Of a stretch of 64,000 bases of DNA, positions 59,056 to 64,000 are shown piece after piece. The stretch lies in NCBI RefSeq assembly GCF_002188465.1, contig NZ_NINW01000020.1:1-64000 (forward strand). Reading direction: 5' to 3'. The notes under the pieces were generated by a model that made no database searches, was not told where the DNA came from, and saw only the letters and a list, made by a program, of their open reading frames with translations. This DNA is from Pigmentiphaga sp. NML080357 (lineage in GTDB: Bacteria > Pseudomonadota > Gammaproteobacteria > Burkholderiales > Burkholderiaceae_B). The stretch's first letter is position 1. Each line of letters begins with the position of its first letter. The translations under genes and the position numbers were made by a program.

Positions 59056-59230
59056 GGCGAACCTCCAGACGGTGAGATCGGAGGGCGCGCGCCCTGGGAG
59101 GGCAAGCCCTCCTGGGGAACGAACAAGGTGCATCCATCACCGCGGTAGCGGTGATCGTTCGCGGCCAGGACGCGAGGCGAACGGGTTGCGGTCAGCGCAG
59201 CGGACTGCGCCGTAGCCTTGAAGACCGGGG

Positions 59231-59995
59231 CTACCTGGGCATGTCGCCGACGACGTCGGCAGGCATTTCCGATGTGGGTGTGGTGGCGGGATCGCCGGCG
59301 GCGAGCATGTCCATGGCTGACAGCAAGGCATCGCCCTCGATCGGACCCTGCAGCAGGATCGCCTTGCCGCTTTCGCGATCGTGCAGCCGCAGCGACGGCG
59401 TGGCGGTCACGCCGCTGTTCGTGGCTTCCGCAGTTTGGGTACGAATCGCCGCGTCGGGCCGCTCGCTCGCGATGCACTGCTCGATGGCTGGCGTCAGGTC
59501 GGGGTAGCGCAGGTCCTCGGGCAAGCCCTGGCCGTCGCTGCGCGTGTGGGCATATACCCACTCGACGGCTTGCCAGAAGGTGGCATGCCCGCCGGCTTCG
59601 CCGGCGCATTCCGCCAGACGCGCTTCGGCAGAAGCGGCCGGTTCATGTGCGGCCAACGGCAGGTGGTGCCATTGCAAGGCCACGTCGGCATTGCCGGCCA
59701 CCCAACGTTTGAGCACAGGGAAATAGGACCGGCAGAACGGGCATTCGAGGTCCGCGTACAGCGTCAGTGTGAAACGACCTTCCGGATTGCCCATCTGCCA
59801 CGGAGGCCCTGCCACCTGTGTCTCGCTGACTGGCGCCGAAGTCTGAGGTGTGGACCCGCCTGGCGAACGGGACACGAGCCAGATCAGCAGCAGCGCAACC
59901 AGCACTGCAGCCAACGCCCACGGCCAGCGGGTCCCCCAGCGCCGACGGCGGAACGCCTGCACCTGCATCGGGATGGAAGGATGTTTGTGTTCCAT
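59231..59995 (-). CDS. DsbA/DsbG-like thiol-disulfide oxidoreductase of the ICE
   Basis: A 254-residue membrane-anchored thioredoxin-fold protein. It has one N-terminal membrane segment (WALAAVLVALLLIWLV), a Pro/Ser linker, then the DsbA-like domain with the redox site DLECPFCRSYFPVL (CPFC), an inserted helical part (AECAGEAGGHATFWQAVEWVY) and the cis-Pro loop GVTATPSLRLHD. It should form or isomerise disulfides in Cys-rich periplasmic transfer proteins such as the TraU-like and TIGR03755 proteins. It starts 13 bases after the traC stop; 175 bases follow before radC. Confidence 0.88.
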   Translation of the reverse strand: MEHKHPSIPMQVQAFRRRRWGTRWPWALAAVLVALLLIWLVSRSPGGSTPQTSAPVSETQVAGPPWQMGNPEGRFTLTLYADLECPFCRSYFPVLKRWVAGNADVALQWHHLPLAAHEPAASAEARLAECAGEAGGHATFWQAVEWVYAHTRSDGQGLPEDLRYPDLTPAIEQCIASERPDAAIRTQTAEATNSGVTATPSLRLHDRESGKAILLQGPIEGDALLSAMDMLAAGDPATTPTSEMPADVVGDMPR

Positions 59996-60008
59996 GGCGT
60001 TCTCCGGC

Positions 60009-62904
60009 TTACGACAGTTCCAAGGCGGGCGACTCGATGCCGCGTGCCTGGTCGATCTTCTCGGCCACCTTGAAGGCGGCTTCCAGCTCGGTGCAGCCGT
60101 ATTGCTGCATGAGCTGGTAGCGCTCGGCCTTCTCCTCGGGTTCGGTCTGCGCAAGCGCGAGGTAAAGGCTCGGCGGCACCGCGCGGAACAACACTTCCAT
60201 CGACTTCGACAGGATCACGCCCTCGGTGAATTTCCCCCCCCTCCTTGCGCGCAGAAAGCATCAGCGCTTTCTGCGCTGGTGAGAGTTCACGGAAGCGTGC
60301 AATCTTCTCGACCTCATCGGGCGGCATCGACAGGCAGATCCACCACTCAATCATGTTGAGCATGGGCTCTGCGGCACGCGGCAGGTCGTCGATGTTCTGG
60401 GTCGCCAGCCAGAACCAGGCGCCCAATTTGCGCCACATCTTGGTAATTTTCACGACGTAGGGCGCGAGCAACGGGTTCTTCGTGATGATGTGGCCTTCGT
60501 CGGTCACATTGATGATCGGACGACCCAGGTACTGGTCGCGCTCGGCGATGTTGTTCACCGTGCTGATCAGGCTGATGTAGGCGATGGAGAGCTGCGCGTT
60601 GTAGCCCTCGCGGGCATAGGTCGCCAGATCCACCAGCGTGATGTCGGCCTCGGGCCACGGCGTGCCATCGCGGTCGAACATCTCGCCATCGGTGCCTTGG
60701 CAGAACATGTCCATCGCGTCCGCCATCTCCAGCAGCCGCATGCGCCGCATCTCGGGAAGCGTCGAGTCCTGACCGCGGGCGCGCAGCGCGTTGCGCACGT
60801 CGCGAGTGAGCACCGTGCGCTTCTCAGCCACGCAGTGTTCGGCGGCGTCGAGGATGCACTGGCGGATCAGCGAACGGTCGGCCCGCGTCATCCGGGCTTC
60901 CTCCTTGTCCTCGCCGCCGGTGATCATCAGCCGTGCCGTGATCTCCAACTCGCCCAACACGTCACGCTGTTCGTCTGCCTCCATGACCGAGGCATCCGGT
61001 GGCAGGTCTTCGTCCAACGCATCGGCATCGAGCGTCTGCACGTCGCTGGGTGTTTCGATCAGCCGGCGGGCATCCGCGAACGGTGCCAGGCTGATGCCCG
61101 ATCCGGGGGCCAGCTTGACCCGGTTCACCGTCAGGCCCAGGCGCCTGGCGAAGTCGCTGAACAGCCCGAAGCTGTTGCCGGCTTCCACGATGAAGAGGCG
61201 CGGCCGGTAGATGGCCGTGACCTGGTTCAGCAGGTTGTTGAGCGTGGCGCTCTTGCCCGAGCCGGTGGGGCCGAACAGGAATAGATGGGCATTCATCTGC
61301 CTGTCTAAGCGGTTCAGCGGATCAAACGTGATCGGCCCGCCACCGCGGTTGAAGAACGTGTTGCCCGGATGGCCCGTACCCTGGCTGCGACCCCACGCCG
61401 GCGAGAGATTCGCCACATGCTGGGCGAACATCAGTTGGGTGAACCAGTTTCGCCGATCCTGCGCGGGGTTGTAGCAGCACGGTAGCCAGCGCAGATAGCT
61501 GTTGAGCGGCGCGACTTCATCGTCCTCGCGAACGGGCTGCAACCCCGCGTTGAGCATCACGTTGGCGAGGTCCAGACCGCGCCGGTCAAGCTCGGCTTCG
61601 TCGCGTCCGCGCAGATAGAAGGCCAGCGTGCCGCGGTAGAGTTTGTGCGCGCTGCCGATGAGCGAGCGCGCCTCCTGCACGTCCTTGAGCGTCTGCTCCG
61701 ATGCCAGTGTTTCGCCGACTGCCTTCTTCGCCAGGTGGTTCAGGTGCGATTCGAGAATGTCCTGGGGCGTCGCCACCATGGTCAGACACATCGTCGTGTC
61801 CTCGGGCATCTGATCGAACAGCGTGTTGATCGCATCGCCCTTGCGGGTTTCGCCAGTCAGGTGTCCCGTTCCGGGCGGCATGCGCAGCCGGTCAGTGACC
61901 AACACACGGTGCGGTATGCCGTCGAAGTGCCAGGTGCCATGCTCCACGTCCGAGCGTGGCTGGCTGAAGAAAAGCCGCTGGCTAAAATCCCGCCCGCTCG
62001 CCAGTTCGATCTCGCCAGCCTCGGTGTCGGCGGGGTAGCGCGCGAACGCATAGAAGCGCTCCCGGTCCTCGACCCCAGGCCCGAGCAGCGTCGGACGCGG
62101 GTTGAACCAGCGCAGCAGCCAGTCATGGACGTCTGCCGCACCCAGGCGGCGAGCCTGGATGCCGGCGTTCGCCAGCCCGCCGCACAGGCGGTCGCAGACG
62201 ATGTTCAGCATCTGCTCGGGTGTCTGGCCCCGGCGGTTTGCCTGGCCCTGTCCTTGTCCGGTCACGCGGCGATAGACGACCATGCGCACACGCCTCGTCT
62301 GGCCGCGCCAGCGCAAGCGTGTGACCACCGTGTCCTGGAACAAGCCACCGGGCTTGGCCACCGCGCGCAGATGGTGGGCAAAGAACCGCAGGTAGAACTC
62401 CGTGAACACCGTGCCACGGGCGCGCGGCTGCACGTAGTCGCGCAACGTCTGCATGTACTGGTCGAAGCTCGGTTCGTCCTGGGCGTAGAGCTGCAACACC
62501 CAGGGGTTCTCGTCCAGTTCATCGAAGCTGTCCTGGAGCGCGTTTTCTAAGGCGTCGCGGGCGTGCGCGAGCCAGCCGGGTTCCCGGCCCTCGGTCCCCA
62601 GCGGCACCAGCTCGAAGAAGGCGGCCACCGATTGGCCGTCCTCCAGGAGCATCGATTTCGACTCGGGCAAGAACTCCACCCAGGGCAGCAGTTCCACGAA
62701 GGACGGTGCGACGTCGTACAGCGCCTGCTCGTCGGCCTCCGTCGCCGGCTTGCGGCCCCGGACTGCCGAGCCGGGTTCGGGGATGCCGACCTGCCGCAAG
62801 GCCTCGACGTGGCGCTGCCAGCCGTCCGGCTGCTCATCATCACCAGCGCCGGATGCGGCCAGCTTCGGCGCGGCCGGCTTAGGCCAGGGAAGTTTCCACC
62901 GCAT
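60009..62904 (-). pseudogene. traC: TraC/VirB4-like conjugative ATPase with a +1 frameshift near its end
   Basis: ICE conjugation ATPase of the TIGR03744 (PFL_4706) family, which powers pilus and channel assembly. The ATG at 62904 overlaps the lipoprotein stop (TGATG). Residues ~1-890 are intact: Walker A FLFGPTGSGKSATLNNLLN, Walker B region VTDEGHIITKNPLLAPYV, and WFWLATQNIDDLP. At 60234-60241 a run of eight C (G on the coding strand) replaces the seven needed to read ARKEGGKFTEGVILSKS, and the frame shifts. The correct C-terminus continues in another frame to 60009 (PPSLYLALAQTEPEEKAERY, GCTELEAAFKVAEKIDQARG). If real, the last ~75 residues are replaced by a ~120-residue unrelated tail. It may be a sequencing error. 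Corrected length about 964 aa. Confidence 0.88.
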
Positions 62905-63353
62905 CAGTAGGCCTCCACGCGCTCGCCTGGCATGGCGTACTGGATGCGCTGGTTGAGCGGGAAGACCGTCGTGTAGCCCGGCACCGGCACGGGGTCCGTG
63001 CCCGCCAGGTGCGGATACACGTACATGACGAGATCGGGATTGGGCAGACGCTGGAACTGGCGGTGGACCTCATTGCGCGCGGTGCGCGTGTAGCGCATCT
63101 GCTCGACGGGTGCGACCTGCACGTCGGCGTCGGTCAGGGGCCGACGCAGGCTCTGGCGCGCATCGAGCAGCTGGCGGCCGGCGTTCCGTCCGGCTGCGCC
63201 ACCGCCGTCGCCGGCCTCCTGCTGCCAGATGTCCATCATCGTGCGGTCACCGTGGGTCAGCAGCTTTTCCTTGCTGGTGGCGCAGCCGCCAAGCACCGCG
63301 ACGGCGAGGGCCAGTGCCAGGCCACGGGCCAGGTTAGTCAAGTTCGAGTGCAT
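62904..63353 (-). CDS. TIGR03751-family conjugative transfer lipoprotein
   Basis: A 149-residue lipoprotein with start MHSNLTNLARG at 63353. The signal ends AVAVLGGC, giving a lipidated Cys about residue 24. Conserved segments: SKEKLLTHGDRTMMDIWQQE, RNEVHRQFQRLPNPDLVMYV, and HLAGTDPVPVPGYTTVFPLN near the C-terminus. It resembles TraV-like outer-membrane core lipoproteins by position, next to the TraB-like TIGR03752 and the TraC ATPase. Its first 20 bases overlap the end of the TIGR03752 gene. Confidence 0.88.
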   Translation of the reverse strand: MHSNLTNLARGLALALAVAVLGGCATSKEKLLTHGDRTMMDIWQQEAGDGGGAAGRNAGRQLLDARQSLRRPLTDADVQVAPVEQMRYTRTARNEVHRQFQRLPNPDLVMYVYPHLAGTDPVPVPGYTTVFPLNQRIQYAMPGERVEAY

Positions 63354-64000
63354 GGCTTTCTCCTGCGCGGTGATCGACCTTGCGGCCTTCGGGATCGAAG
63401 TCGATGGCGAGCGGCTTTTCGAGGTGGACGGCAACCTTGGCGCCGGGCTGGACATAGACGGCGGCGAACGCCTGGCCGTACAACTTGTTGACCCAGGCCG
63501 ACATGTCCCGCACGCCGCCCGCCAGAATCTGGCCGACCGCTTCCTGGCCGGTGATGCCCACGGTGCCGATGGAGCCGTCCGAGCCGACATAGGACATGCG
63601 GCCGCTGTCGCTCTCGATGAGTGAGGCCACACCGGCGCCGGCCGCGGTGATCAGGGCCTGCGAGCCGAGGTATTGCTGGGCGTTGCTGCGCCGCTCGCCG
63701 CTGACGCAAGGAATGCCGTGGGGATCGCTGATCCAGCCCAAGCCATCGCGCTGTTGGTTGTTCTGCTGGTTGCCCTCGCGGTCTTCGGGGATCGTGCGAA
63801 TCGTGCCGTCGTGGAAGACGAACGTGATGCTGCGCACCTGGCCGCGCACGCACGAGAGCGTCCAGTCGCCCGAAGCGGTGCCGCTGAACACGGCGCCGGC
63901 CACGTCGGGAATGTCGATGCCATTGGCGGTCAGGTTGTCCGGCCCGACCAGAACTTTGAACGGATAGGGATCGTTGACCGTGCCGTCGATCGGCACGCGG
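63334..64000 (-). CDS. TIGR03752-family ICE protein (TraB-like), C-terminal part
   Basis: The last ~222 codons of a longer gene that enters from beyond the right edge. The segment matches the C-terminus of the TIGR03752 (PFL_4705, TraB/VirB10-like) family: FKVLVGPDNLTANGIDIPDV, WTLSCVRGQVRSITFVFHDG, a Ser/Gly-rich loop, MSAWVNKLYGQAFAAVYVQP and KVAVHLEKPLAIDFDPEGRK. VirB10-like proteins span the periplasm and link the two membranes of the channel. An internal Met (63996) is not the true start. Confidence 0.88.
   Translation of the reverse strand, partial: RVPIDGTVNDPYPFKVLVGPDNLTANGIDIPDVAGAVFSGTASGDWTLSCVRGQVRSITFVFHDGTIRTIPEDREGNQQNNQQRDGLGWISDPHGIPCVSGERRSNAQQYLGSQALITAAGAGVASLIESDSGRMSYVGSDGSIGTVGITGQEAVGQILAGGVRDMSAWVNKLYGQAFAAVYVQPGAKVAVHLEKPLAIDFDPEGRKVDHRAGESHALELD

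Larger units (their letters stand above)
50389..64000. mobile_element. Conjugation backbone of a PAGI-2/ICEclc-type ICE (partial)
   Basis: The gene order relaxase, PrlF-YhaV, DUF3742, TraG-N, TIGR03755, TIGR03756, TIGR03757, RadC, Dsb-like, TraC, TIGR03751, TIGR03752 is the conserved type IV secretion set of genomic-island-like ICEs (MPF-G). It runs off the right edge of the window. Integrase, coupling protein, replication and att sites are not in the window. Confidence 0.88.

Noticed and set aside
60009-60218. A separate 69-residue gene after traC
   Set aside because: Its sequence is the missing C-terminus of traC; a frameshift in the G tract explains it better than an independent gene.

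Overview
The window is about 64 kb of high-GC DNA. Its genes resemble those of Burkholderiales or related Beta/Gammaproteobacteria (a CopK-type protein, PAGI-2/ICEclc-type conjugation genes, a CopABCD-type copper operon). I read it as the cargo region and part of the conjugation module of an integrative and conjugative element (ICE). No rRNA, tRNA or CRISPR array was seen, and neither the integrase nor an attachment site falls inside the window.

Layout. (1) 1-5.6 kb: a cusCBA-type Cu/Ag RND efflux operon on the minus strand, whose cusA is cut by an IS3-family element at the left edge. (2) 5.7-7.6 kb: three regulators, including a LysR-type sensor domain without its DNA-binding domain, divergent from a small XRE protein. 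(3) 7.8-18.5 kb: a large copper operon read leftwards (copA multicopper oxidase, copB, DUF411, DUF2933, P-type ATPase, copC, copD, copK-like), with divergent copRS and a candidate CopR box between them. (4) 18.9-47.9 kb: a 29-kb block. Its rightward arm (DUF2933, metallochaperone, DUF3141, acetate kinase, MerR, cyclopropane fatty acid synthase, phosphoketolase-like) and its leftward arm (about 20 tightly packed genes: small secreted metal proteins, methyltransferase, PPK2, CPD-type P-ATPase, MFS, LemA, two TPM proteins, beta-CASP nuclease, archaeal-type AMP phosphorylase, PRPP synthetase-like, DUF6629, D-2-hydroxyacid dehydrogenase, UbiB-like, archaeal-type GAPDH, MgtC/DUF4010) converge on a TetR/SDR pair. 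(5) 47.9-50.4 kb: a MerR regulator, then a soxR gene split into two oppositely oriented halves around an NmrA-like gene. (6) 50.4-64 kb: ICE backbone (TraI/MobH relaxase, PrlF-YhaV toxin-antitoxin, DUF3742, TraG-N, TIGR03755/56/57, RadC, Dsb-like, VirB4/TraC, TIGR03751, TIGR03752).

The main discovery candidate is region 4. Both outer ends carry a perfect TTGAT-N4-ATCAA FNR/ANR box. Each box is centred at -41.5 from the start site predicted by its own -10 hexamer, and both promoters point inward. A closely related MerR-type dyad lies near each box. The enclosed enzymes could form a low-oxygen programme that turns RNA or nucleotides into phosphorylated pentose, then acetyl phosphate and ATP (AMP phosphorylase, PRPP synthetase-like, phosphoketolase-like, acetate kinase), oxidises triose phosphate (GAPDH), disposes of reductant (hydroxyacid dehydrogenase) and uses polyphosphate (PPK2), together with membrane and metal protection. 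This pathway is inference; the boxes, spacings and gene families are read from the sequence.

Limits: product names come from motif recognition only. Starts were chosen from Shine-Dalgarno sequences, overlaps and signal peptides, and are noted where uncertain.
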